Part shown: positions 33,763 to 42,697 of the stretch, in pieces
Numbering within the stretch: the first letter of the stretch is position 1
Layout: every line of letters begins with the position of its first letter
Assembly (NCBI GenBank): GCA_041395945.1
Contig: JAWKZN010000002.1
Span: forward strand, 558,001 to 622,000
Reading direction: 5' to 3'
DNA from: Pseudomonadales bacterium
Lineage (GTDB): Bacteria > Pseudomonadota > Gammaproteobacteria > Pseudomonadales > Azotimanducaceae
Length of the DNA stretch: 64,000 nt
Notes under the pieces: model-generated
Seen by the model: only the letters and a program-made list of their open reading frames with translations
Database searches by the model: none
Told to the model about the DNA's origin: nothing
Made by a program: the position numbers and the translations under genes

Positions 33763-34622
33763 ACCTGCGCTTCAGCAAAATGCATGGCCTGGGCAACGAC
33801 TTCATGGTGCTGGACCTGGTCACCCAGGAAGCCGAGCTGACACCACAACAGATCCTGTCCTGGGCCGATCGGCACACGGGTGTCGGATTCGATCAGCTGC
33901 TGCTGATCGCGCCCCCCACCGATCCCCAGGCCGATTTCCGCTACCGCATTTTCAATTCGGACGGCACCGAGGCCGAACAGTGCGGCAACGGTACCCGCTG
34001 TGTGGCCAGGCTTGTCAAGGAACTGAATCTCTGCACCAGGACCGAGGTGCGGTGGCAGACCAGTACCGGATTCCTGACAACACGCCTGCTCGAAGATGGC
34101 CAGGTCGAAGTGGCAATGGGTGTACCGAGCACCGAGACGAGCCTGGTGCCCTGCCATCCACCCGCAGCCGTTGCACGCGCCGCCCATCCCGCCGACTCAC
34201 CCGGCTACGTGCTGGAGAACAGCGCGGGAGAAAGGTTCGATGTGGTGCCGGTATCCATGGGCAATCCTCACGGTGTCCTGTTCGTACCCGATGCAGCCGC
34301 GGCTCCGGTCGCCGACATCGGCAGCGCCCTTACCAGTCATCCTTTTTTCCCCGCCCGGGCCAATATCGGCTTCTGCGAGATCGTGGATCCCGGTTTCATC
34401 CGGCTGCGGGTCTTCGAGCGTGGGGTTGGTGAAACCAGGGCCTGCGGCACCGGAGCCTGTGCCGCGGTGGTCGCCGGAAGACTCACAAAGGGATTGCGTG
34501 AACGGGTAAAGGTCTCTCTGCCGGGCGGGAAGGTGCGCATTCAGTGGCAGGGACCAGGTAGCACCGTTACAATGACCGGGCCGGCCACTCTCGTCTTCCA
34601 CGGAAGGATTAATTTCCCCTGA
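33759..34622 (+). CDS. dapF: Diaminopimelate epimerase
   Basis: A 287-residue cofactor-independent epimerase that interconverts LL- and meso-diaminopimelate for lysine and peptidoglycan. The two catalytic cysteines are Cys75 (EQCGNGTRC) and Cys229 (RACGTGACAA). The start MNLRFSKMHGLGNDF is canonical. It overlaps lysA by four bases. A DUF484 gene follows 8 bp after its stop. Product balance with lysA is probably set by coupling. Confidence 0.95.
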   Translation: MNLRFSKMHGLGNDFMVLDLVTQEAELTPQQILSWADRHTGVGFDQLLLIAPPTDPQADFRYRIFNSDGTEAEQCGNGTRCVARLVKELNLCTRTEVRWQTSTGFLTTRLLEDGQVEVAMGVPSTETSLVPCHPPAAVARAAHPADSPGYVLENSAGERFDVVPVSMGNPHGVLFVPDAAAAPVADIGSALTSHPFFPARANIGFCEIVDPGFIRLRVFERGVGETRACGTGACAAVVAGRLTKGLRERVKVSLPGGKVRIQWQGPGSTVTMTGPATLVFHGRINFP

Positions 34623-34630
34623 CAGATCTG

Positions 34631-35314
34631 ATGAGTTCTGCACCACAACCCGACACCCAGCTTACCGAAGAGGTAGTGATCAACTATCTCCTCTCCGATC
34701 CAGGTTTTTTCCAGCGCAACGCCCACCTGCTGTCTGAGCTGAATCTGCCACACGAAACCGGCAGCGCGGTTTCGCTGGTGGAACGCCAGGTCGCCGTCCT
34801 GCGTGAGCGCAACGTGCAGATGCGGCGGCGTATGAATGAACTCATTGAAGCTGCAAAAAACAACGACGAACTGTTCGGCAAGATCCGCACCCTCACCCTC
34901 GCTCTGCTGCATACCAACGACTGGCGCAGCCTGAATGAAGTACTGGCCACTTACGTCCTCACCGACTTCGACGCGGACTTCGTATGCTGCCATCTGCGCG
35001 ACCTGCCTGTGCATCTCGACTACCTGCGCAGTCATGAGCAGAAGCTGCCACTGCCGGCCATCATCCCGGGACCGGGCAAGCCACCTCTGTGCACCAGTCT
35101 GCGCAGGGAAGAACTCCGCGCTCTGTTCCCCGCAGACGACCATGAGGCCGCCACCGGCAGTACGGTGCTGGTCCGTCTGGCCTGGGAAGAAGGGGAAGGG
35201 CTGCTGGCCATAGGCAGCAGGGACAACGGTCGTTTCACCTCCGATATGGACACCCTGTTCATCGCCTATGTCGGCGAGGTACTCAGCGGGGCCATTCAAC
35301 GACTCGCCACATGA
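34631..35314 (+). CDS. DUF484 family protein
   Basis: A 227-residue cytoplasmic protein of the DUF484 (YigA) family, related to GAF domains. It contains VVINYLLSDPGFFQRNAHLL near the start, then SLVERQVAVLRERNVQMRRR, a helix, and a GAF-like C-terminal half (VLVRLAWEEGEGLLAIGSRD). The biochemical role is unknown. The gene sits between dapF and xerC in nearly all gammaproteobacteria, and its stop overlaps the xerC start by 4 bp here. Confidence 0.87.
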   Translation: MSSAPQPDTQLTEEVVINYLLSDPGFFQRNAHLLSELNLPHETGSAVSLVERQVAVLRERNVQMRRRMNELIEAAKNNDELFGKIRTLTLALLHTNDWRSLNEVLATYVLTDFDADFVCCHLRDLPVHLDYLRSHEQKLPLPAIIPGPGKPPLCTSLRREELRALFPADDHEAATGSTVLVRLAWEEGEGLLAIGSRDNGRFTSDMDTLFIAYVGEVLSGAIQRLAT

Positions 35315-36225
35315 CCGATCTCAGCGGCCACATCGGCAGCTACCTCGATCATCTGAAATTCGAAAAGCGCTACTCGCCCAATACCCTCGCAGCCTATCGA
35401 CGGGATCTGGAACTGTTTTCCGAATCCACCAGCGAACCACTCGCCGCACTCCGCGCACATCATGTCAGCGGCTTCGTCGCGAGGCTGCACGCAGGCGGCC
35501 TGTCACCCAAGAGTATCCAGCGCGCACTGTCCAGCGTGCGCAGTTTCTTCCGCTACCTCGAATCCCAGCGCCTGTTGAAAGCAAATCCCGCGGCATCGGT
35601 GAAGGCACCCAAGGCTCCGCGCCGCCTGCCTGCGACACTGGACACCGATCAGGCCGCAAAACTTTTCAGTTACGAGGCGGATACGCCCATCGGTAAACGC
35701 GACAAGGCCATCCTCGAACTCTTCTACGGCAGCGGCCTGCGTCTCTCGGAGCTCGTCGGTATCGACATCGGCGATCTGGATCTCGACAGCGGCTTCGTGC
35801 GGGTAATCGGCAAGGGCAGCAAGGCCCGCCAGGTGCCCATCGGCAGTCACTGTCTGCGCGCGATCGAGGCCTGGCTGCGGTGTCGTGAGCTACCCCGGCG
35901 TTCGCAGCCGCTGTTCACCGGCGGTCGAGGCACGGCCGCCATCACTCGAGGCAATTCGCGCATCAGCGTGCGCACCGTGCAGCAACGCCTGAAACGTATT
36001 GCCATTCTCCAGCTCGGCAGCAACGCACTGCATCCGCACATGCTCCGCCACAGCTTCGCCAGTCATCTGCTGGAATCCAGCGGCGATCTGCGCGCGGTGC
36101 AGGAACTGCTGGGTCACAGCGACATATCCACGACTCAGATCTACACCCATCTGGACTTCCAGCATCTGGCGAAGGTCTACGACGCCGCACATCCCCGTGC
36201 AGGTCGTCAGTCAGAAAAGGGCTGA
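35311..36225 (+). CDS. xerC: Tyrosine recombinase XerC
   Basis: A 304-residue tyrosine recombinase that acts with XerD at dif to resolve chromosome dimers. It has the N-terminal core-binding domain (YLDHLKFEKRYSPNTLAAYR) and a catalytic domain with the conserved Arg in GSGLRLSELVG, the H-x-x-R in HMLRHSFASHLL, the HxxxxW-class His in LGHSDISTTQIYTH and the nucleophile Tyr just after it. No dif is visible in this window. The gene lies in the dapF-DUF484-xerC-yigB block, so it is XerC rather than a mobile-element integrase. Confidence 0.94.
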   Translation: MTDLSGHIGSYLDHLKFEKRYSPNTLAAYRRDLELFSESTSEPLAALRAHHVSGFVARLHAGGLSPKSIQRALSSVRSFFRYLESQRLLKANPAASVKAPKAPRRLPATLDTDQAAKLFSYEADTPIGKRDKAILELFYGSGLRLSELVGIDIGDLDLDSGFVRVIGKGSKARQVPIGSHCLRAIEAWLRCRELPRRSQPLFTGGRGTAAITRGNSRISVRTVQQRLKRIAILQLGSNALHPHMLRHSFASHLLESSGDLRAVQELLGHSDISTTQIYTHLDFQHLAKVYDAAHPRAGRQSEKG

Positions 36226-36232
36226 GCTCTGC

Positions 36233-36943
36233 GTGCGCCGAATCAAGGTCATCACCTTCGATCTCGACAACACCCTGTGGAGTGTGAATGACGTGATGCT
36301 GCGGGCCGAAGCCCATATGCGCGACTGGCTCGATGAGCATGTCCCCGACTACTACAGGAAGCTCTCCCGGGAGCGCATCCTGGCACTGCGCACCGCGGCT
36401 GTTGCGGAGTTGCCGCAGCTCGCCCACGATGTGTCCGGATTGCGACGCGAGGTGCTGTATCGGGGCATTTCCGAGATCGGCTACAGCAGCGCAGAAGCCC
36501 GCCGGCTCGCCGAAGGCGCTTTCGGAAGGTTTTATGAGGCGCGTCAGCAGGTGGTGTTGTTCGACGATGCCCTGGAGGTGCTCGATGCGCTTGCCGCCAG
36601 CTACCGCTTAGGTGCGCTCACCAATGGCAACGCCGATACTGCGGCAATCGGTTTGAACCGTTTTTTCTCTTTCGCATTCAATGCGGCCGATGTCGGCGCA
36701 AGCAAACCCGCCCCGCACATGTTCCGGGCGGCGCTGCGGCATGCGCGAGCGCAACCGGACGAAGGCATCCACATCGGCGACCATCTCGTGGACGATATTC
36801 AGGGGGCCGGTGAGGCCGGCATGCACAGCATCTGGATGAATCCCGGTGCTGCGCTTCGGGAGGATCATCACCACCAGCCCAGCCGCGAGGTACGCAGGCT
36901 GCGGGAGCTCCTCGGTGCGGTAGGTTCGATCGAGGCGGGCTAG
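36233..36943 (+). CDS. yigB: HAD-family phosphatase YigB-like
   Basis: A 236-residue HAD hydrolase. Motif I ITFDLDNTLW has nucleophile Asp at about residue 10, ALTNGNADT is motif II, ASKPAPHMF motif III and IHIGDHLVDDIQGA motif IV. The E. coli relative YigB dephosphorylates FMN and the riboflavin intermediate ARPP. The start is GTG 36233, eight bases after the xerC stop; the longer frame is a shadow of xerC. Its 3' end overlaps convergent thrC by four bases. The order xerC-yigB is the same as in E. coli. Confidence 0.85.
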   Translation: MRRIKVITFDLDNTLWSVNDVMLRAEAHMRDWLDEHVPDYYRKLSRERILALRTAAVAELPQLAHDVSGLRREVLYRGISEIGYSSAEARRLAEGAFGRFYEARQQVVLFDDALEVLDALAASYRLGALTNGNADTAAIGLNRFFSFAFNAADVGASKPAPHMFRAALRHARAQPDEGIHIGDHLVDDIQGAGEAGMHSIWMNPGAALREDHHHQPSREVRRLRELLGAVGSIEAG

Positions 36944-38334
36944 GCGCGCGCGTGTGCCTGCAGATAGTCCCGCACCGCTGCCACGGTCGCCGGAATCACC
37001 GTACGGCGACTCTCCAGTCCTTTCAGCGCCTCGAGGGCAGGATGGGTGGCAACCGGTTTGCCGACAGCCTGGTTCACGGACTCGGGGAACTTCGCCGGGT
37101 GGGCGGTCGCAATACAGACCTTGGTACCGGCGGTAGCGAAGCGCTCTGCCGCCGCGAGGCCGACCGCTGTATGGGGATCTGCCACATAACCGCAATCGCG
37201 GTAGACGCGCCCGATGGTGTCCCGGGTTTCCTGCTCTGTTACCGCGGTGGCAAGCAGCACGGCTGAGACACGCTGACCGCCGTCTGCTTCGGGATCGATG
37301 CTGGCACAGCCGCTGCGCGCGAAAGTCTCCATGAAGGCATTCAGGCGGGCGGCGTCTTCCCCGAAGTGGTAATAGAGGTAGCGTTCAAAGTTGCTCGCGA
37401 CCTGAATATCCATGGCCGGGCTCATGGTGTGGTGGACCGAACCCCGCTGATAGCGGCCGGTGCCGAAGAACACCGAGAGAATGTCATTGGCATTGGTGGC
37501 CACAATCAGTCGGTCGATGGGAAAGCCCATGCGGCGTGCAAGATAGCCGGCGAAGACATTGCCGAAATTACCGGTCGGCACACAGAAGGACACCGGCGCG
37601 CTGCTGCCGAAGCGCAGGCTGGCATAGCCGTAGTAGACGATCTGCGCCATCACCCGCGCCCAGTTGACCGAGTTGACCGCACCGAGCGCATACCGGGACT
37701 TGAACGCTGCATCACCGAAGAGCGTCTTCATCAGGTTCTGACAGTCATCGAATGAACCTTCGACTGCCAGGCAATGCACATTCGGATCCAGCACCGTGGT
37801 CATCTGCAGTTCCTGCAGCGGGCTGACCCGGCCGTTGGGATACATGATGAAAATGTCGACGGCGGGCAGTCCGCGCACCCCTGCGATTGCCGCACTGCCG
37901 GTATCACCGCTGGTCGCGCCAAGAATGTTCAGATGCTGGGCGCGCGCTTCGAGCACATATTCGAAAAGCTGGCCCAGCAGCTGCAGGGCAATGTCCTTGA
38001 AAGCCAGAGTCGGACCATGGAAAAGCTCGAGAACCTGCACCTCGCCACGGGTGCCGGCCAGCGCGTGAAAGCCAACCACATCCGGATGATCGAACTTCGA
38101 GTAGGCCCGATCGATGAGCTGATCAAGGGTTGCGCGGGGAATATCATCGATGAAGTGCGGCAGCAGCGCCTTGGCGAGATCCACGAAGCCGAGACTCCGC
38201 CAGCTGTCCAGGTGAGCGCGGATATCGGGAATCTGTTCCGGGATCAGCAGACCACCATCGGGTGCAAGCCCGGTAACGACAGCCTCAGTGAAGGGCTGAG
38301 GTGGGGTGGCTCCCCGGGTGCTGATGTAGCGCAT
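36940..38334 (-). CDS. thrC: Threonine synthase
   Basis: A 464-residue fold-type II PLP enzyme that converts O-phosphohomoserine to threonine. It begins MRYISTRGATP; the PLP lysine is in HGPTLAFKDIAL at about residue 110, and the phosphate-binding GDTGSAAIAG lies in the middle. It is of the longer type with a Mg/phosphate-binding C-terminal extension. ATG 38334 is preferred over 38358. No hom or thrB is beside it, so it stands alone here. It overlaps yigB by 4 bp. Confidence 0.93.
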   Translation of the reverse strand: MRYISTRGATPPQPFTEAVVTGLAPDGGLLIPEQIPDIRAHLDSWRSLGFVDLAKALLPHFIDDIPRATLDQLIDRAYSKFDHPDVVGFHALAGTRGEVQVLELFHGPTLAFKDIALQLLGQLFEYVLEARAQHLNILGATSGDTGSAAIAGVRGLPAVDIFIMYPNGRVSPLQELQMTTVLDPNVHCLAVEGSFDDCQNLMKTLFGDAAFKSRYALGAVNSVNWARVMAQIVYYGYASLRFGSSAPVSFCVPTGNFGNVFAGYLARRMGFPIDRLIVATNANDILSVFFGTGRYQRGSVHHTMSPAMDIQVASNFERYLYYHFGEDAARLNAFMETFARSGCASIDPEADGGQRVSAVLLATAVTEQETRDTIGRVYRDCGYVADPHTAVGLAAAERFATAGTKVCIATAHPAKFPESVNQAVGKPVATHPALEALKGLESRRTVIPATVAAVRDYLQAHARA

Positions 38335-38463
38335 GAACGATAAACCACCGGCTGGCAAAGCCCGGCATTGTACACCAGGCTTTCGGGGCTTCGGCCGCAG
38401 CGGCCGTGCGGGTCTGCCCTCTCAGCGACGGCGTGGGCCGACTGCCTCAGGCCGCGGGATAGC

Positions 38464-38652
38464 TCAGATGGCGCCGCGTCCGTAGTTGGACTCGGGTCGC
38501 TTCGGCGGATCAGCACGTTCCCCGGCACGCAGTTCCCGGATCACGCCGCCCTCGCGCAGAAAGGCATCCACATCACATTCGAGCTGGGAGCGGATCGGCG
38601 CCTTCGCCTGGGGATTGTGATCGTTGCTGTCGTTGTCTGTTCTGCTGTCCAT
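38464..38652 (-). CDS. sutA: SutA-like RNA-polymerase-associated factor (short form)
   Basis: A 62-residue acidic peptide starting MDSRTDNDSNDHN. Its second half, VDAFLREGGVIRE and ADPPKRPESNYGRGAI, matches the C-terminal half of Pseudomonas SutA (FLSRGGKVQEI ... ADPPKKPDSKYG). SutA binds RNA polymerase and raises transcription in slow-growing cells. The N-terminal acidic segment is much shorter than the 105-residue Pseudomonas protein. AAGGA precedes the ATG. A promoter-like pair TTGCGC/TATAAC lies at 38680-38707. The motif similarity is strong; the function is inferred. Confidence 0.78.
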   Translation of the reverse strand: MDSRTDNDSNDHNPQAKAPIRSQLECDVDAFLREGGVIRELRAGERADPPKRPESNYGRGAI

Positions 38653-38679
38653 GCCGGGTCCTTGAATCGGGTCGGAGTA

Positions 38680-38707
38680 GTTATAGTCCAGATCGGAAAA
38701 CGCGCAA
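38680..38707 (-). promoter_or_regulatory. Putative promoter of the SutA-like gene
   Basis: On the minus strand, TTGCGC (38702-38707) and TATAAC (38680-38685) are separated by 16 bp, about 30 bp before the ATG of the SutA-like gene. The -10 is close to consensus, the -35 weaker. Confidence 0.55.
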
Positions 38708-38815
38708 GTTTGCAGCGGACACTGCAAAGGCTGTTTGGAAAGGCAGTCTCCACACCAGCGGTATCCGACTTCGCAATGCACAGGCACGGGGTTGTCCGGC
38801 TGCTTGCGCTGAAGG

Positions 38816-40092
38816 TCAGGGTCCATCTTCCGCTGAAGACGCGGACAGATCTTCCGCTGAAAATACCGATTCATTTTCCGCTGAAGATTCCGGCGCGTCT
38901 TCTGCTGAAGGCGCTTCTTCCGCTGAAGACGCACAATCTTCTTCTGCCGCCCCTCGGCCCTCAATCGGCCGACCGTCCGGCCGCGCGAAGTAGTAGCCTT
39001 CGGCGGTCGCCCGCAGCCTGAACCCGCCTTCATGCATCTGCCTGTGGTGATGGCTGCAGAGCAGGATCAGATTATCGAGGGAGGTTTCTCCGCCGTCGCA
39101 CCAGTGCTGAATATGGTGGGCGTCCAGCCAGCGGCTGTGATGACAGCCGGGAAACCGGCAGCTTCGGTCCCGCGCCGCCAGGGCCCGGCGGATGGCGGTA
39201 GGCACGGTGCGCTGTTTGCGGCCCACATCCAGTATTTTCTGGCCGTCCTTGAGGATCGGCACCAGAGCGCCTTCACAGCACAGACGCCGGATGGTGGGTA
39301 AGGGCAGATCCGCTTGGCCGCCGGCGCCGGACAAAGCCTGAGCGTCTACATGCACCAGGACCTGATAGTCGGCGGCCGTCGAGTCAGCGGCCGGGGTTGA
39401 ACCGCCATCCGCCGCCCTCCCCGCGCAACCAGCTCCATAAACGCATCCGCCCGGGCGGCTGCGGTACCTCGAGCAGGATCTTCCGGCAGCGTCTCCACCA
39501 TCTGCGTCAGTACCTGTTCTACCAGAGCAAAAGCCTCGGCCGGCAGTTTCACCAGGATCTCCCCCGAATGGGGATACAGCGCCACCGACCGGGCCTCATG
39601 ATCCCGCCGCGCGATCTGACCAGCCGTGCGCTCATCCCCATGGCGCAACCGTTTACAGCACTGCTCCAGCTGCTCCGCCGTCGAGGTCCGGGCATAGGCC
39701 AGCAGGTCGGCTTCGTTCGTCTCATCGGCGACGCGCGTGAGCGCCCGGACCTGGGAGTAGGACAGTTCACCCGATTGGAACGCCGCATCGATCAGAGGCA
39801 CGAACCACAGCGCTTTCGCGACTCTCAATTTCTCTAAAGCCGTCGTCCGCGACAGCTTGAGTTTGAAGTCGAGCCACTGGGCACAGTCGGTGCAGCCATA
39901 GGCCTGCCAGCCCCGGCGCAGATCGAACTCGCGCAGCAGGCTCAGGAAGCGATGGGTGGCCCGGGACACATCGAGCCAGCTCGACTCCAGGGCGGATTCC
40001 AGATCATCGATGGGACCGAGGCGGACGATGGGCGACAGGCGATCGGTGTTGGCGAGAAACTCGGCACTGGGCAGCGGGGTGTAGTGAGACAT
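38816..40092 (-). pseudogene. Frameshifted DUF222/HNH endonuclease (13E12-like)
   Basis: The N-terminal part runs from ATG 40092 (MSHYTPLPSAEFL) through a DUF222 domain (GWQAYGCTDCAQWLDFKL, then GELSYSQVRALTRVADETNE) to TAG 39346. The HNH part continues in the -1 frame (DYQVLVHVDAQAL, CRFPGCH, HHIQHWCDGGETSLDN) to 38816. Intact family members are one protein, so a single base is missing, or two are inserted, near 39390-39422. The C-terminal tail has four 8-residue repeats (SSAED-like). A LexA box and promoter lie before the gene. A genuine decay, a sequencing error or a programmed shift are all possible. Confidence 0.85.
38822..38910. repeat. 24-bp tandem repeats in the HNH gene tail
   Basis: Three to four copies of a 24-bp unit, each built around TCTTCCGCTGAAGA (itself an imperfect palindrome), encode an 8-residue repeat rich in Ser, Ala, Glu and Asp at the C-terminus of the DUF222/HNH frame. 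Point changes distinguish the copies. Confidence 0.8.
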
Positions 40093-40112
40093 GGGCGGCT
40101 CCGGTGGAACAG

Positions 40113-40128
40113 ATACTGTATGTACGTA
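40113..40128 (-). promoter_or_regulatory. LexA/SOS box before the DUF222/HNH gene
   Basis: CTGTATGTACGTACAG (CTGT-N8-ACAG) has an inner palindrome and is flanked by TA and TA, close to the full consensus TACTGT...ACAGTA. It sits on top of the start of transcription predicted from the neighbouring -10, where LexA would block polymerase. In mycobacteria the related 13E12 genes also carry SOS boxes. Confidence 0.75.
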
Positions 40129-40159
40129 CAGTATTCTACGCCTGAAAGCGCGAAAACCC
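40129..40159 (-). promoter_or_regulatory. Sigma-70 promoter of the DUF222/HNH gene
   Basis: On the minus strand, TTGGGT and TAGAAT are separated by 17 bp and end next to the LexA box. The -10 matches five of six bases. Together with the box this forms a standard LexA-repressed promoter about 35 bp before ATG 40092. Confidence 0.6.
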
Positions 40160-40239
40160 AATAAATACGCTGGTAAAACCGTGTCGGTACTACATCCAAT
40201 CGGGCTGATTTCCGACCACAACTCCGATCAATCCCGGAC

Positions 40240-40265
40240 AAAAAAAGCGGGGCCCGAAGCCCCGC
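40240..40265 (-). terminator. amtB intrinsic terminator
   Basis: Read on the minus strand, a GC-rich stem GCGGGGC, a TTCG loop, and GCCCCGC are followed by seven T residues (40240-40246). It lies 42 bp after the amtB stop and should end the torF-glnK-amtB transcript. Part of the short stretch up to the DUF222/HNH promoter is otherwise featureless. Confidence 0.88.
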
Positions 40266-40307
40266 CCGAATACCGGCACTGATCGTACCGGCAGATCGAT
40301 TACCCGA

Positions 40308-41552
40308 TCAGGCTTTCACAAATTCCGGATAAGCCTCGAGGCCGCACTCGGCGATATCGCCGCCTTCGTACTCTTCCTCTTCCGAAATCCGGATACCCAT
40401 GGTCAGCTTCAGCACGAACCAGACCAGCAGGCTGGCCAGGAATACCCAGGCGAAGATCGCGGTGATGCCGAGCAGCTGGGCACCCAGTGTGGCTTCGTCA
40501 TTGGTGATGCATACCGCGAGCAGTCCCCAGATCCCTACCGTGCCATGCACCGAGATCGCACCCACCGGGTCGTCGATCTTCAGCTTGTCCAGTCCGAGAA
40601 TCGAGAACACCACCAGCACTCCACCGATCAGTCCGATCAGCGCGGAAAGCTGAATGCTCCCGGCAAGCGGTTCCGCGGTGATGGCAACCAGACCGGCCAG
40701 CGCACCGTTGAGGGCCATGGTGAGGTCCGCCTTGCCGAACAGCAGCTTCGCCGTAATCAGCGCACCCAGCAGTCCTGCGCAGGCCGAGATATTGGTATTG
40801 GCAAACACCTGGGAAACCGCGTTGGCTTCATCCACATTGGACAGCTTGAGCTCGGAGCCGCCGTTGAAGCCGAACCAGCCGAACCAGAGAATGAACATCC
40901 CCAGGGTCGCCAGTGGCAGGTTGGCACCGGGAATGGCGTTGACCTGTCCCTGCGCACCGTATTTACCCTTGCGTGCACCGAGCAGGATGACCCCTGCCAG
41001 TGCTGCAGCTGCGCCACACATGTGCACCACACCGGAACCCGCGAAGTCGAGGAAACCCGCTTCATTGAGGGCACCACCACCCCACTTCCAGAAGCCCTGC
41101 ACCGGATAGATGAATCCCGTCATCACCACCGCAAAGCCCAGAAACGCCCACAGCTTCATACGCTCGGCCACCGCACCCGAGACGATGGACATGGCGGTCG
41201 CCACGAACACCACCTGGAAGAAGTAGTCCGAACGGGCCGAATAGTAGGTGTCACCACCCGAGGCCAGTACCGCGTCTGTCGTGTGCTCGTCGCCGATCAG
41301 GGTGCCGAGGATGGGTATCCAGTTTCCCTCACCGGCACCCGGATACATGATCGCGTAGCCGCAGAGCATGTACATGACACAGGCAATGGCGAACAGTGCC
41401 ACGTTTTTAGTCAGAATCTCAGAAGTGTTCTTGGCACGGACGAGGCCCGCTTCGAGCATCGCGAAACCCGGCGCCATGAACATCACCAGAGCACCCATTA
41501 CCAGAAAGTAAAAGGTATCCAGTGCGTAGTTAGTTTGAATCAGATCTTCCAC
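40308..41552 (-). CDS. amtB: Ammonium transporter AmtB
   Basis: A 414-residue inner-membrane ammonium channel of eleven spans. The N-terminal part (DTFYFLVMGALVMFMAPGFAMLEAGLVRAKN) includes the signature of Amt proteins, and the pore carries the twin histidines (within SGVVHMCGAAAALAGVILLGARKG and later VHGTVGIWG). GlnK, encoded just upstream, blocks the channel under nitrogen excess. The gene lies 28 bp after glnK and belongs to the torF-glnK-amtB operon, ended by a strong terminator. Confidence 0.95.
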   Translation of the reverse strand: MEDLIQTNYALDTFYFLVMGALVMFMAPGFAMLEAGLVRAKNTSEILTKNVALFAIACVMYMLCGYAIMYPGAGEGNWIPILGTLIGDEHTTDAVLASGGDTYYSARSDYFFQVVFVATAMSIVSGAVAERMKLWAFLGFAVVMTGFIYPVQGFWKWGGGALNEAGFLDFAGSGVVHMCGAAAALAGVILLGARKGKYGAQGQVNAIPGANLPLATLGMFILWFGWFGFNGGSELKLSNVDEANAVSQVFANTNISACAGLLGALITAKLLFGKADLTMALNGALAGLVAITAEPLAGSIQLSALIGLIGGVLVVFSILGLDKLKIDDPVGAISVHGTVGIWGLLAVCITNDEATLGAQLLGITAIFAWVFLASLLVWFVLKLTMGIRISEEEEYEGGDIAECGLEAYPEFVKA

Positions 41553-41580
41553 AATCTATCTCCCTGGAGTGCCGACGCCG

Positions 41581-41919
41581 CTATACGGCGTCGGCGCCTG
41601 TTTCGCCGGTTCTTATCCGGACCACTTCATCGAGGGTGGCAACAAAAATCTTGCCGTCGCCCACCTTGCCGGTGTTGGCCGACTTGGTGATCGCCTCGAG
41701 TACCTGATCGAGCATGCCGTCGTCCACGGCGACCTCGACCTTTACCTTCGGGAGAAAATCCACCACGTATTCAGCACCGCGGTAGAGTTCTGTGTGCCCC
41801 TTCTGCCTTCCGAAGCCTTTCACTTCGGTAACCGTCATTCCCTGGACGCCAACCTCGGACATCGCTTCACGAACATCGTCGAGCTTGAAGGGCTTGATGA
41901 TTGCTGTGATTAATTTCAT
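41581..41919 (-). CDS. glnK: Nitrogen regulatory protein PII (GlnK)
   Basis: A 112-residue PII trimer protein. It begins MKLITAIIKPFKLDDVREAM; the uridylylation tyrosine is Tyr51 in the T-loop (TELYRGAEYVVDF). It senses 2-oxoglutarate, ATP/ADP and, through uridylylation, glutamine status, and binds AmtB. ATG 41919 has GGAGAAAAC upstream. The longer frame to 41979 lacks support. It lies between torF and amtB in the Pseudomonas-like order and should be under NtrC control through the sigma-54 promoter at 42836-42850. Confidence 0.95.
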   Translation of the reverse strand: MKLITAIIKPFKLDDVREAMSEVGVQGMTVTEVKGFGRQKGHTELYRGAEYVVDFLPKVKVEVAVDDGMLDQVLEAITKSANTGKVGDGKIFVATLDEVVRIRTGETGADAV

Positions 41920-42028
41920 TTGTTTTCTCCTGTTGAATCCGCATGGATGCACGACTCCCTGCTCTGGGCACTGGCCCATCGAGGGAGATCTTTGTGGAAG
42001 ATCCTGTGCACCCGGGATTCTCTCCTAA

Positions 42029-42697
42029 TTACAGGCTTTTCGATATGGTGAAGACGGCGGAGCCTTCGCACAGCTTGTCGCCACAGTCAGAATTGCTGAC
42101 GTCGGTATCGACATAGGCGAGAGACAGATCGGCGCCGAAGACAGAGGTGCTCACACCGATGCTGTAGTCGAAATAGTTGCTGACGAAGTTCTGATCGCCA
42201 TCGAGTTCGTTGTAACCCACGTGCAGATCGAGGCTGAACTGCTCACCGAGCGGCACGCTGTAGTCACCGAACAGGTACCAGAACTCTCCACTCTTCGCGA
42301 AGTAGTCGTCGGAGTAGATGACGCCTACTGTCGCGCCATAAAAGCCGAGTTTCGCGTAGAACTCCTGGAGATCCAGATCAGGATCGGAGTTGTCAGACGG
42401 GTAGTAGTAGTACATGTAACCGAGATCGAGACTGACGTCGTCGTTGAACTCCTTCACCCAGCCACCGTAGAAGTCCATCTCGACGGAGCCGCCGTACTGA
42501 ATGCTGGATGCCCAGGTGCCTGCATAAAGGCCATTTTCGAAGGCGATATCGAAACCACCCTGGACGGCCGGATCCCGGTCTGTCTGGGAGATGCCCCGGA
42601 AACGGTAGTCGGTGGTCAGGGCAACGTTGCCGGCAATCTCTGCGGCAGAGGCAAAGCCCGCGCTGAGCAGCAGCAGTCCTGCGATTAATTTTTTCAT
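42029..42697 (-). CDS. TorF-family putative outer-membrane porin
   Basis: A 222-residue outer-membrane beta-barrel protein of the TorF (gcw_chp, TIGR02001) family. A signal peptide ends at FASAAEI, then NVALTTDYRFRGISQTDRDPAVQGGFD, the family signature, followed by alternating aromatic strands. A Cys pair (NSDCGDKLCEG) lies near the end. Members often lie upstream of glnK-amtB, suggesting a role in uptake of nitrogen compounds. The gene is first in the operon, 135 bp downstream of the putative sigma-54 promoter. Confidence 0.85.
   Translation of the reverse strand: MKKLIAGLLLLSAGFASAAEIAGNVALTTDYRFRGISQTDRDPAVQGGFDIAFENGLYAGTWASSIQYGGSVEMDFYGGWVKEFNDDVSLDLGYMYYYYPSDNSDPDLDLQEFYAKLGFYGATVGVIYSDDYFAKSGEFWYLFGDYSVPLGEQFSLDLHVGYNELDGDQNFVSNYFDYSIGVSTSVFGADLSLAYVDTDVSNSDCGDKLCEGSAVFTISKSL

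Noticed and set aside
39390..39422. Classic programmed -1 frameshift site in the DUF222/HNH gene
   Set aside because: No X-XXY-YYZ heptamer is visible at the shift; a lost base or error is simpler, though not excluded.
41920..42028. Second sigma-54 promoter between torF and glnK
   Set aside because: No GG-N10-GC element with conserved flanks; glnK is probably read from the torF promoter.
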